Source: Bacteroidota bacterium
GTDB taxonomy: Bacteria; Bacteroidota; Bacteroidia; Chitinophagales; Chitinophagaceae
NCBI GenBank assembly: GCA_023423405.1
Contig: JAFAFR010000058.1
Coordinates: 192,518 to 256,517, forward strand
DNA length: 64,000 nucleotides
Reading direction: 5' to 3'
Part shown: positions 46,318-54,788 of the stretch, in pieces
Numbering within the stretch: the stretch's first letter is position 1
Layout: each line of letters opens with the position of its first letter
Notes under the pieces: model-generated
What the model was told of the DNA's origin: nothing
Seen by the model: only the letters and a program-made list of their open reading frames with translations
Database searches by the model: none
Made by a program: the position numbers and the translations under genes

Positions 46318-47331
46318 ATGAAGATAGCCATGCTGGCGCCGGTTGCCTGGCGCACGCCGCCGGTGCATTATGGTCCCTGGGAACTCGTTACCTCGCTGCT
46401 TACCGAAGAACTGGTGAAGCGTGGCGTTTCGGTGACCCTGTTTGCAACGGCAAATTCGCAAACGCAGGCGTCGTTGCGGGCGGTATGCCCGCAGGGTTAT
46501 GAAGAAGACAAAAGTCTCGATGCCAAAGTGTGGGAATGCCTTCATATTTCGAACTGTTTTGAAAACGCCGGCGGGTTTGATATCATTCACAACCAGTTCG
46601 ATTTTTTGCCTCTGACCTATTCGGGACTGGTATCAACGCCGGTGATCACCACCGTTCATGGTTTTTCTTCTCCCCGCATATTGCCCGTTTACAAAAAGTA
46701 CAACGGCCGTACGCATTATGTGTCCATCAGCGATGCCGACCGGTCGCCGGAACTTGACTATATGGCCACCATACACCATGGCATCGACCTTGACCAGTGG
46801 CGCTTAAACGCGCACCCGCGCGGCGATTACCTGCTGTATTATGGCCGGGTGCATCCCGATAAGGGGACGAAAGAAGCAGTTGAGATCGCCTTAGCGCTCC
46901 GCCAGCGTTTATTGATTGCCGGTATCATCCAGGATGAAGGCTATTTCGATCGTTTTGTTCAACCGCATTTGAAAGAAGGGCTAATAGAATACATCGGCAG
47001 CGTGGGGGCGGATAGGCGGAATGGCTTGCTGGAAAATGCGCGGGCGCTGTTGCATCCCATCCGTTTCAACGAGCCTTTTGGTTTGTCGGTGGTGGAAGCC
47101 ATGGCCTGCGGTACGCCGGTTGTCGCCATGAACAGGGGCAGCATGCCTGAGTTGATAAAAAACGGCGAAACCGGTTTCCTGGTAAACAGCGTGGAGGAGG
47201 CGGTGGAAAGGGTGCGGGAGATTGATGCGATCAGCCGTGCGGCCTGCCGGGAAAATGTAGAGCGAAACTTTTCCAAAGAGCGGATGGCCGAGCGGTACCT
47301 GGAGGTGTACGGGCGGGTGTTGGAGAGGTGA
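46318..47331 (+). CDS. GT4 family glycosyltransferase
   Basis: The 337-residue cytosolic GT-B enzyme has the acceptor-side motif PPVHYGPWELVTSLLTEEL, the hinge YYGRVHPDKGTKEAVEI and the donor-binding HPIRFNEPFGLSVVEAMACG, whose E-x7-E pattern is typical of retaining GT4 enzymes. It lies 3 bp after GH130 and is the last gene of the operon. Together with the first GT4 it probably builds a short mannan-like oligosaccharide or glycolipid; acceptor and donor sugars are not known. Confidence 0.9.
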   Translation: MKIAMLAPVAWRTPPVHYGPWELVTSLLTEELVKRGVSVTLFATANSQTQASLRAVCPQGYEEDKSLDAKVWECLHISNCFENAGGFDIIHNQFDFLPLTYSGLVSTPVITTVHGFSSPRILPVYKKYNGRTHYVSISDADRSPELDYMATIHHGIDLDQWRLNAHPRGDYLLYYGRVHPDKGTKEAVEIALALRQRLLIAGIIQDEGYFDRFVQPHLKEGLIEYIGSVGADRRNGLLENARALLHPIRFNEPFGLSVVEAMACGTPVVAMNRGSMPELIKNGETGFLVNSVEEAVERVREIDAISRAACRENVERNFSKERMAERYLEVYGRVLER

Positions 47332-47370
47332 AAATGGGGAGGCAGAGAGGCGGCATGGAGGCAGATTTCG

Positions 47371-48498
47371 CTACAAATATTTCCATTTGTAGCCTGCCGA
47401 TGTTTCCTGCCTGCCAGATAAAGCTCCACTAATACTCGTGCTGTTAACACCGACCGCCCGGGCTGCAATTTTTATACTTTCATATCGTTGCAACGGTTTG
47501 CCTTCCCTGGAATATTGTATGATGGGCCGTTGCTTTCTCCGGGCCCTCAGAACCTCTCCATATTCGTGCCCCGACAAATCAATCTGCAGTGGCCCGTATC
47601 CGCCCCTCCAGAAAAACCCGCCAGCGCTGTTTCTGCTTTTTCGGATTACTTTTGAAATATTGGTATGTCGTATTCCCGTCGATTTTGAGGCATCATTGAT
47701 GGTTGGGAAAATTGCAATTCTTTTGCCCTTCATGTTGTACTGTGAAACTTTCTTACCAAACACTTCCTTATTCTTTTTTTCGCGTTCCGCGGCCTTTTCA
47801 AGGAAGGGAGCAAGGTCAATTTTACGGGCTTTTCCCTGCTTCCAGATAAAACCACCCGCTGAAAATTCAACGCCCCTGGCTCTGGCGCTGATATGCCCAC
47901 GGTTTATACCTGTTTCCCTACCTGCAACTGTAGCACTTGGAAATGTTTTGATCTTTTTTCCATTCAGGTCGTATTGCGTCACTGGCTTGCTTTGCGCCAA
48001 TATGGAATTTGCTATGCGTTTCTGCTTTTGCTCCTCTGTTGAAATTAGTGGGGCCCTTCTGCCTAATTCCTCTATCCGTTTGCCCTTTTGGGAAAGGGAT
48101 GCCTGTATTAAATTAGCAGGTTTTATATTCAAACCATTGCGGTCTTTGGCGAGAATCACTATCGAATAATCATTCAAATCAAAAGGCCTCCTGAAGCAGT
48201 GGTATACGAGACGGGCTATAGATAAACAATGTCTTTGTTTGAAGAATGTTATATTGGCCCCCAGGTACAGCAGGTGGTCGTTGACAAACCGGTTAGGAGT
48301 TTTTCTAACTATCGGCTTAATGATTTTCTCTGGCCTGTGGTATACCCTGCCGTCGCTGTATTCCTGTTCGTAGGAAAGCCTTTTGACACGGCCATAATTT
48401 GAAATCCGGGCATACAGTTCAAGACCAGGGATATCCTTCCATTTTTCGCCTTTGATAGACTTAAGATCCAAAACCTGGTATGGATATTTTTTTCTCAT
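47371..48498 (-). CDS. NUMOD4/NUMOD1 protein with degenerate HNH core
   Basis: From ATG 48498 the protein has 375 residues. It opens with NUMOD4 (WKDIPGLELYARISNYGRVK), then a region positioned like an HNH endonuclease, then three NUMOD1 DNA-binding repeats (~195-245, ~258-305, ~330-375), each reading roughly YdxxGKxIxxFxS...AGGFxW. In the HNH part the usual NHIDGN is replaced by ILAKDRNG, although PANLIQAS keeps the last Asn. The catalytic His is therefore missing and nuclease activity is doubtful. It resembles homing-endonuclease relatives but is free-standing. Its lower GC and isolated position suggest transfer. Confidence 0.82.
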   Translation of the reverse strand: MRKKYPYQVLDLKSIKGEKWKDIPGLELYARISNYGRVKRLSYEQEYSDGRVYHRPEKIIKPIVRKTPNRFVNDHLLYLGANITFFKQRHCLSIARLVYHCFRRPFDLNDYSIVILAKDRNGLNIKPANLIQASLSQKGKRIEELGRRAPLISTEEQKQKRIANSILAQSKPVTQYDLNGKKIKTFPSATVAGRETGINRGHISARARGVEFSAGGFIWKQGKARKIDLAPFLEKAAEREKKNKEVFGKKVSQYNMKGKRIAIFPTINDASKSTGIRHTNISKVIRKSRNSAGGFFWRGGYGPLQIDLSGHEYGEVLRARRKQRPIIQYSREGKPLQRYESIKIAARAVGVNSTSISGALSGRQETSAGYKWKYL

Positions 48499-48516
48499 GA
48501 AATTAGAACTTAGTTT

Positions 48517-48524
48517 CAAAATTA
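48517..48524 (-). promoter_or_regulatory. -7 element of the NUMOD gene
   Basis: The minus strand reads TAATTTTG, a perfect TAnnTTTG box, 18 bases before ATG 48498. No clear -33 TTTG is visible. Confidence 0.4.
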
Positions 48525-48542
48525 CATTTCCGGCCGGGTCCG

Positions 48543-49292
48543 TTAAACCGTGCCATCCAGCATGTCCACGATCTCGTTTTTTCGCCTCCTGGAAACGGGT
48601 ACCCGGCTGTTGTTGCTCAACTCCAAAAAACCGTCGTTGTCAATTCTCCGTACATGCGACTTATTTACCAGGAAGGATTTGTGCACACGAAGAAAATGAT
48701 GCTCCTGGAGGATCTCCTGGTATTCTCCCAGGGTTTTGGAGATCAGCAGCGGCTTGTGGTTGGCAAACAAGAACCTGGTGTAGTTGTTCTGTCCTTCCAG
48801 GCAAATAATATTGCGCAATTCGAACCTGAAAACGCCCTCTTTGATGGATAGGGCAAGTTTAAAATCTGTCGGTTCCCCCTGTTGCAGGTTTTCAATCAGG
48901 TTACTGAAAAGTTGCTGCTGGTGGTGCGGATACTGATTCCGGACGATATGACGATGGATGGCATTCTGAAGTTCTACCACATCGATCGGTTTCAGCAAAT
49001 AGTCGAGGGCGCTGAACCGGATGGCCTTGATGGCATATTGATCGTAGGCGGTCGTAAAGATAACGTCAAAACTGGCCTCACCTGCCTGGTTCAGGAAATC
49101 AAACCCGTTCATACCGGGCATATCAATATCCAGCATAACCAGCGATGGCTGAAAAACCGGCAACAGTTCCAACGCCTTTTGCGGATCGGCACAATACCGG
49201 ATTTCTTTTTTGACTGGTATATGTTTTTCGATCAGGAGCGTCAATATATTTCCTGCGGCCGCTTCGTCGTCGACGATCAGGATTCTTATCAT
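48543..49292 (-). CDS. LytTR-type response regulator (copy 2)
   Basis: I start it at ATG 49292, which overlaps the sensor stop by 4 bp (249 residues). The receiver has VDDEAA, phospho-acceptor Asp55 in VMLDIDMPG and DYLLKPIDVVEL. The LytTR domain (~150-249) has HFLRVHKSFLVNKSHVRRID and RVPVSRRRKNEI. It is a paralogue of the regulator at 38490. Their target sites may be related, so cross-talk is possible. Confidence 0.93.
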   Translation of the reverse strand: MIRILIVDDEAAAGNILTLLIEKHIPVKKEIRYCADPQKALELLPVFQPSLVMLDIDMPGMNGFDFLNQAGEASFDVIFTTAYDQYAIKAIRFSALDYLLKPIDVVELQNAIHRHIVRNQYPHHQQQLFSNLIENLQQGEPTDFKLALSIKEGVFRFELRNIICLEGQNNYTRFLFANHKPLLISKTLGEYQEILQEHHFLRVHKSFLVNKSHVRRIDNDGFLELSNNSRVPVSRRRKNEIVDMLDGTV

Positions 49293-52200
49293 ATTACGAC
49301 AGTTGGATTTGAATACAAAGGTAGGCGGATCGTGACTTTGGTTCCGCAAACAGCTCCGTCGGGCCCAACGAGGTCGGCTGTTTCCACATCCGCTTTCTTC
49401 TGGTATTGCCTGTTTAAGAGCGTAATGCGCTGCTGCGATAACGCGGTACCCCTGGAGGCGAACTGCTTTTCGCCGAGTTGCTGTTTCCTGGCGGCAGCGG
49501 CTTTTTCTCTTCCAATCCCGTTGTCCTCTATTTCGATCCCGATACCTGAATGACCGCTAAGCACCCGGATAGATAACCGCTTTTCTCCCTGTTTTGTCCG
49601 GAGTCCGTGCCAAACGGCGTTCTCCACGTAAGGCTGAACCAGCAGCGGCGGTACCTGTAATTCATCGGCTTCGATCGATTCGTCTACTTCTATGGAGTAA
49701 CTGAAGGATTGCCGGAATCGAAGGGATTCGAGGGACAGGTAGAGCCGTATCATTTCCAGTTCACTATTCAGTGAAATAAAATTTTTTTCCGAGTTGTTCA
49801 GCACGAGCCGAAGCATCCGGGAAAACTTCGACAGGTATTCAAATGCAGCATCTGTTTGCCCCGTTACGATGCATTCCTGGATGGCATTCAGCGAATTGAA
49901 AATAAAATGCGGATTCATCTGCGCGCGCAGGGCTTTTGCTTCCAGTTCCGATAACTGCTGCTGCAAACCTGCTTTCTTCTGCAAGCTGGCGATCCGGAAT
50001 GTATAGGCCCGGTACAGAAGCGCCAGGATAAATAATCCCGTACATGCACGGAAAGCCCAGGTTTGCCAGAACGGATGCCGGACCACTATGTGAACGATAT
50101 CCGTACTGGCGAGGGTATTTACCCGGTCCCGCGACGCCTGCACCATAAACCGGTAGCGGCCAGGTTGCAGATTATAGGCTATCGTGCGGGTGCGGGTGGG
50201 GGCGGACCAACCGGTATCCAGGCCTTCAAGCCGATACTGGTAATAAAGCTGCTGGTTACTGATGATATCGCTGCCCGATACCTGGAACTCTATCTTACCG
50301 CTGTTGTGATCGAATTCAAGTGTGCTGCCGGGTTTACAGCGCTCAAAACGGTTGCCGTCTGCGGTATGTGTCAGGAACAATTTTACCGGTGTATCGAAAA
50401 ACCGGGTATCCCGGGGTTGAAAGAACAGCAGGCCCCGTCCGGTACCAAAATAGAGGGTGCCATCGCCGGACTTATGCGAGCTTTCTATACCAAACGATAC
50501 ATTGTTTACGCCATTGTGTTCGTCAAAATAGGAAAGGTTTTTTGTCTCCGGATCGTACCGGCAGATATTATTATTGTTGGCAAACCAGATATGACCGTTG
50601 TTGTCCGTTTCTATACTTTCAATTCCCCCGTTCAATAAACCATTTCGTTTATTGATATGGGTTATGATGTCCTGACTGTCGATTATAAAAAGTCCCTCCC
50701 GGCTCCCGGCATACGTATTGCCTAATTTATCGGCTGTTAGGCAATATACCCGTTGCGAATGCAACCCGTTTTTTTCATTGAACACTTTCAATTCCTTTTG
50801 CAGGAAATCATAGCGATAAACGCCACCCGCCGGCGAGGCCGCCAGCCAAACCCGGCCTTTTTCAGGATACACGTCAATGATCCTTTTTTTCGAGAGGCTG
50901 TCTAAGAGAGGATGATCGGTTAGTCCGGCAATGGCAAAGGTCCGGGGATTTACCAGGAAGAAACCGTCTTCCGCCCCCACCATGAGCTGCCCGTTTTCCA
51001 GCCGCCGGATCACCCGTATACGCAGGCTGGGCAGCTCTTTGGTAAGGTGCCGGATAAGCCTGCCTTCCGGATTATATACGGCAATTCCGTTGGTGGTATA
51101 TCCCACCCAGAGATTTCCTTCCGTGTCCAGTTCCGGAACGGCCGGTACGGAAATTCCGCCCGATGTATTCTGCGGGCCCGTGGGTTCGGGTAGTATGGTG
51201 CACTCGTCTGTTTTTCTGTTCCAGCTCAGCACATGTGCAGACGTTGTCAGAAACACCTGTCCCGGCTTATTGGAAACAACGCCGTTTACCGGCGCTTCGA
51301 TGATTCCGCCGCCCTTCTTTCTGAAAAAGACCCGTTGCTGGAGCATGGAATACTTCACATTGGTAAAATTGATTCCGTTCGGTGAAGAAATTACCAGCAG
51401 TCCCGCGTCGTTGCTTATCACCATTCTAAGTCCATTCGAGCTGACGGAGTTTTCATTCATGGTTTCGTGACTGTACTGGTCGAACATGCCTGTAGCAGGA
51501 TGAAAGCGGACCAGGCCGTTTCGCCGGGTGCTGATGTAAACCAGGCTATCGGCTGCCGTGGTGATCATCACCACACCAGACAACAATGGGTTGCCCGATT
51601 TATCGATAGGAGCGGGGAAGCTTTGAACGATTTTTTTTTCGGGAATATTGATCCGGAACAGTCCCCAGTTTCCATCTGTTCCTGCCAGGATCTCTGTATC
51701 GGTTAACCGGCTGACCCCCATAGCCCGGGGCAGCGGAAAATCCAGTACTACCCGCTGCTCTTTAAAATTGATCAATAGCACCCGCTTCGACCGGATACAA
51801 AGAAGCCTGGAGTCATCGTCAAAAGGCCGCACATCCACCACGCCGTTTTGTTGCAGCACTTCGGTTAACCACGGGTAAGGCTTCCATTCCTGTTTGCCAT
51901 CCGGCGACCGGAAACAACCCGATGGGGTAACCGCCACCATTCCGACGCCCGGCGCTTCAAAGACAAGCCGGTCAAGCGATTCGTGTGAAGGGTAACCGGG
52001 AATCTCAATGGTATGAAGATCGCGGTTCTCATCTATCATAGCGACTCCCCCGTTGGTTTGGATCCAGATGCGATTCCTGCTGTCGCAATGCAGGTAGCCG
52101 ATAAGGTTGGAAGGGAGTCCGGGATCTGTTTCCTGCGTGATGTGCTGCACCTGGTAACCGTCGTACATAAATAGCCCGTCCAGCGAACTCATCCAGATAT

Positions 52201-52354
52201 ACCCATCCCTGTCGAGCGTGGTATACCAAAAGCTGGAAGCATTCAGGCCGTCTTTTATGCTGAGTTTCCTGAAAATGACCGGTTGCGCCATCATGGCTGA
52301 ATGGCACGCAAAAAACAGGGAAAGCCAAACCGCGTATCGTACTGTATTTCTCAA
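49289..52354 (-). CDS. Hybrid-propeller LytS-type sensor histidine kinase (copy 2)
   Basis: The start is uncertain. I choose TTG 52354 (1021 residues) because it opens a signal peptide (RNTVRYAVWLSLFFACHSAMMA) and follows a -7 box at 52363; TTG 52378 would lie upstream of that box. The protein has periplasmic propellers (~25-670), Y_Y_Y (~680-755), one membrane helix (~765-785) and a His_kinase/HATPase module with His816 in MNPHFIFNSLNAIQ and IEDNGIGREKA. Architecture and C-terminus closely match the kinase at 39230. The ligand is unknown. It is coupled to the regulator at 48543. Confidence 0.9.
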   Translation of the reverse strand: MRNTVRYAVWLSLFFACHSAMMAQPVIFRKLSIKDGLNASSFWYTTLDRDGYIWMSSLDGLFMYDGYQVQHITQETDPGLPSNLIGYLHCDSRNRIWIQTNGGVAMIDENRDLHTIEIPGYPSHESLDRLVFEAPGVGMVAVTPSGCFRSPDGKQEWKPYPWLTEVLQQNGVVDVRPFDDDSRLLCIRSKRVLLINFKEQRVVLDFPLPRAMGVSRLTDTEILAGTDGNWGLFRINIPEKKIVQSFPAPIDKSGNPLLSGVVMITTAADSLVYISTRRNGLVRFHPATGMFDQYSHETMNENSVSSNGLRMVISNDAGLLVISSPNGINFTNVKYSMLQQRVFFRKKGGGIIEAPVNGVVSNKPGQVFLTTSAHVLSWNRKTDECTILPEPTGPQNTSGGISVPAVPELDTEGNLWVGYTTNGIAVYNPEGRLIRHLTKELPSLRIRVIRRLENGQLMVGAEDGFFLVNPRTFAIAGLTDHPLLDSLSKKRIIDVYPEKGRVWLAASPAGGVYRYDFLQKELKVFNEKNGLHSQRVYCLTADKLGNTYAGSREGLFIIDSQDIITHINKRNGLLNGGIESIETDNNGHIWFANNNNICRYDPETKNLSYFDEHNGVNNVSFGIESSHKSGDGTLYFGTGRGLLFFQPRDTRFFDTPVKLFLTHTADGNRFERCKPGSTLEFDHNSGKIEFQVSGSDIISNQQLYYQYRLEGLDTGWSAPTRTRTIAYNLQPGRYRFMVQASRDRVNTLASTDIVHIVVRHPFWQTWAFRACTGLFILALLYRAYTFRIASLQKKAGLQQQLSELEAKALRAQMNPHFIFNSLNAIQECIVTGQTDAAFEYLSKFSRMLRLVLNNSEKNFISLNSELEMIRLYLSLESLRFRQSFSYSIEVDESIEADELQVPPLLVQPYVENAVWHGLRTKQGEKRLSIRVLSGHSGIGIEIEDNGIGREKAAAARKQQLGEKQFASRGTALSQQRITLLNRQYQKKADVETADLVGPDGAVCGTKVTIRLPLYSNPTVVI

Positions 52355-52362
52355 ACTGGTAT

Positions 52363-52370
52363 CAAAAATA
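52363..52370 (-). promoter_or_regulatory. -7 element of the second sensor kinase gene
   Basis: The minus strand reads TATTTTTG, a perfect TAnnTTTG box, 8 bases before TTG 52354. The transcript would have almost no leader. Confidence 0.4.
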
Positions 52371-52565
52371 TACGACAAAATCGATTCTGTTCCGCCATTC
52401 CCTCAATGGCGCTTACCGTTTCCTCATTGGCCCCATCCGCCATATACCCTTCCATAAATCGAAAAACCATATACTGGTTCAGCCCGGCGACTACAGATGC
52501 CTGTTATTATTTTCAATTTTCTTTCCGGTGTTTATGCAACCCGACCAGAATCGAAAACATTCCAT

Positions 52566-53648
52566 ATGATACGTGCTTTCATTTTTTGCTGCCTGCTTGT
52601 TTCGTTATCCTGTTCAAAAAGCGACGACGACGCACCAGGCCCCGATCCCGGTCCCGATCCGGAACCAGGTTCTGAAAAAGCCTATATAGCCGGCTTCATG
52701 GATATTGGTGCGGGCGTGTACCAGGCTGCCTATTGGAGCGATGGTGAATCCGTTCCGCTTCCGGGAGCCGGTCCCGGCGCAAACCGGGGACGCGCCAGCA
52801 GTATTTCGATCCAGGGCAGCGATATCTATATAGGCGGGTTTACGGCAGGCAATTATGGCCTTGCCTGTTTCTGGAAAAATGGCGTCCGTACTGATATGGC
52901 GTCGCTCGATCCGGAGGAGCACGAACTGGCGAACGGTATCTTTATTAACGGCAGCGATGTGTATCTCTGCGGAGAGATCGACAATCCTGACGGTGGTCAG
53001 TATGCCTCTTATTGGAAGAATGGAAACCGTACCCTGCTTGGTTTTATCGATGGGGTCAATACCGCGTATGCATATGATATAGCTGTTCAGCAAACGAATG
53101 TATATGTTGCCGGCCGCTTTCATGTTTCTTCCTATATTGGTGAAGCCTGCCTCTGGACAAATGGTCAACCTGCCATTCTTTCGAAAGTCTTAGCCGACAG
53201 ACGGGCAGAAGCAAGAGCCGTATTTGTTACCGGCAGCGATGTATGGGTTTGCGGATGGACCGGGAACAATGCTGAAAAGCCGGTTCCCTGTTTCTGGAAA
53301 AATGGAGTGAGGCAGGACCTGCCGATAAGCGATCCTTCCGGGTTTGGGGAAACGAAAGATATTTTTGTCGATGGCAGCGATGTGTATGTAGCTGGTTTTA
53401 CTACCAGTTCGGGCGTTTTGATTCCCTGCTACTGGAAGAATGGAAACCGGGTGGATCTTTCCCGTATCAATACGGACGACGATGGCGAGGCCGTTGGAAT
53501 ACGGGTTGTCAACGGCCAGGTTTTTGTTGGCGGGTATACGGAAAAGGCCAGCACCAGCCCGGTGCCCTGTTTTTGGAAGAACAATGAGCGCACCGATCTG
53601 AACGGACAGAAAGCAGGATATGTAAGGGGTATGGCAATCGGAAAATAA
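52566..53648 (+). CDS. Repeat-containing surface lipoprotein, propeller-like
   Basis: From ATG 52566 the product has 360 residues. Its lipoprotein signal ends SLSC (Cys16), and an Asp/Pro/Gly-rich linker (~17-38) follows. The rest is built of about seven repeats of roughly 45-50 residues with the pattern GSDVYVAGxT...PCFWKNGxRTDL, which should fold as a beta-propeller. No enzyme motif is visible. It is probably anchored at the surface with a binding or scaffold role. The next two small genes follow on the same strand. Confidence 0.75.
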   Translation: MIRAFIFCCLLVSLSCSKSDDDAPGPDPGPDPEPGSEKAYIAGFMDIGAGVYQAAYWSDGESVPLPGAGPGANRGRASSISIQGSDIYIGGFTAGNYGLACFWKNGVRTDMASLDPEEHELANGIFINGSDVYLCGEIDNPDGGQYASYWKNGNRTLLGFIDGVNTAYAYDIAVQQTNVYVAGRFHVSSYIGEACLWTNGQPAILSKVLADRRAEARAVFVTGSDVWVCGWTGNNAEKPVPCFWKNGVRQDLPISDPSGFGETKDIFVDGSDVYVAGFTTSSGVLIPCYWKNGNRVDLSRINTDDDGEAVGIRVVNGQVFVGGYTEKASTSPVPCFWKNNERTDLNGQKAGYVRGMAIGK

Positions 53649-53655
53649 TTTGTTC

Positions 53656-54078
53656 ATGTACTTCGTATATGCATTCCTGGTGCTGATCGGTGCTATGCCG
53701 CTCTGGAAAACGATCCGGCAGATGCGGCGGGAAGAGGATGTTAGAAAGAAAGGCGTACCGGCGACGGGAACGGTAACGAATGTGTACGTAATGCCAAGAA
53801 GCAAATATGGGCCGGCTACAGACCGGGTACATATAAGATTCAACGCCGGAGTAGGAGATCGGTGGCACGATGCATCGTTCACATCGAGGCACCGGAAGCA
53901 TGTTGCCGGTGAAAAGCTACCTGTTCTTTTTTTGCGGGATCAGCCGGACAGGATCCTGGTGAACAACCAAAAAACTTACTGGTTCGGTTTGGTTTTTTCC
54001 CTGCTGCTTTTGTTGTTCGTGTTTTTCGCGATCTATAAAATTGCACAGATGGTTGAGTCGGGCCAGGTTGTTGATTGA
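53656..54078 (+). CDS. DUF3592-like membrane protein
   Basis: The 140-residue product from ATG 53656 has an N-terminal membrane helix (MYFVYAFLVLIGAMPLW), a beta-rich loop (VPATGTVTNVYVMPRS to GEKLPVLFLRDQPDRILV) and a second helix (FGLVFSLLLLLFVFFAIY). This matches small DUF3592 proteins of unknown role. It lies 7 bp after the propeller lipoprotein. Confidence 0.7.
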   Translation: MYFVYAFLVLIGAMPLWKTIRQMRREEDVRKKGVPATGTVTNVYVMPRSKYGPATDRVHIRFNAGVGDRWHDASFTSRHRKHVAGEKLPVLFLRDQPDRILVNNQKTYWFGLVFSLLLLLFVFFAIYKIAQMVESGQVVD

Positions 54079-54100
54079 CAGGTTCCCAAAGAAGATACAC

Positions 54101-54556
54101 ATGAAACCATGGATACTATTGGCGGGGTTGCTGGTAAGTTCAGGCACTGTAAGTGCGCAACTGGAAGAAAAATCCCGGCGGGATTGGACAACGGTTGGTG
54201 AATTGAAATACATCGCCACTACGCGCGCGCGGCTGCAATACAGCGCCGTTGGAAAAGACACCAGCTATATCCTGCTTTTTAAGGATGCCCGGAAGGAATT
54301 CAAAGATCACTATTTCACCATCGGGTTTAGCGGTGCGGACGACACCCGGTTAAGGCTGTATGCACTGCTCACGTCCTTTTTTTCAGCGGAACACAAAAAT
54401 GAAAAGAGTTACGAAAAAACATTCCGGCTGGGCGAAGCGATGGTTCATGTGCAACATTACCGGAAAATAGCTACTCCGGGCATCATGCTTACCACTGAAG
54501 ACGGATTTATAATTTTAACCGAAAATGAGATCAACAGGCTTTTTGGGAGGAGGTAA
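54101..54556 (+). CDS. Hypothetical secreted protein
   Basis: The 151-residue product from ATG 54101 has a signal peptide (ILLAGLLVSSGTVSA). The mature part is small and alpha/beta, with KDTSYILLFKDARKEFKDHY and a C-terminal TTEDGFIILTENEINRLFG. I recognise no family. It is 22 bp after the DUF3592 gene and ends shortly before an intrinsic terminator. Confidence 0.7.
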   Translation: MKPWILLAGLLVSSGTVSAQLEEKSRRDWTTVGELKYIATTRARLQYSAVGKDTSYILLFKDARKEFKDHYFTIGFSGADDTRLRLYALLTSFFSAEHKNEKSYEKTFRLGEAMVHVQHYRKIATPGIMLTTEDGFIILTENEINRLFGRR

Positions 54557-54588
54557 GGAGCCTGATCTGTCTGCCAGCCCCAAAAACA

Positions 54589-54614
54589 AAAAGCGCCTCG
54601 CTGGAGACGCTTTT
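54589..54614 (+). terminator. Intrinsic terminator
   Basis: AAAAGCG-n-CTC / GAG-n-CGCTTTT forms a 10-bp stem with one mismatch and a 4-base loop, ending in TTTT. It closes the 52566-54556 gene group and marks the last GC-rich chromosomal feature before the island. Confidence 0.7.
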
Positions 54615-54701
54615 CGCGGACCGGACGGCGGTCTGGCTACTTTTTACATCTATCCGTCACTTTACATATCCTTACATTAAGAATTAATTTTTAAGCAATT
54701 G

Positions 54702-54716
54702 AGTGAATTATTCACT
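54702..54716. promoter_or_regulatory. AGTGAAT-T-ATTCACT palindrome before the integrase
   Basis: A perfect 15-bp dyad lies 73 bp upstream of the recombinase start. Several TTACAT motifs precede it (54644-54678). These could be recombinase or excisionase arm sites, or an operator. Confidence 0.4.
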
Positions 54717-54788
54717 TACACCGCATTTTAACTTCACATGACTTGATAGGCCCGACATAGTGGGATTGATAGAGTAAAACGTCAAGTT

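Noticed and set aside
54610..54640. Possible tRNA 3' end (GCGGACCGGACGG) as the integration target of the island
   Set aside because: No T-loop (TTCRANY) or acceptor pairing could be found nearby, so a tRNA fragment is not supported.
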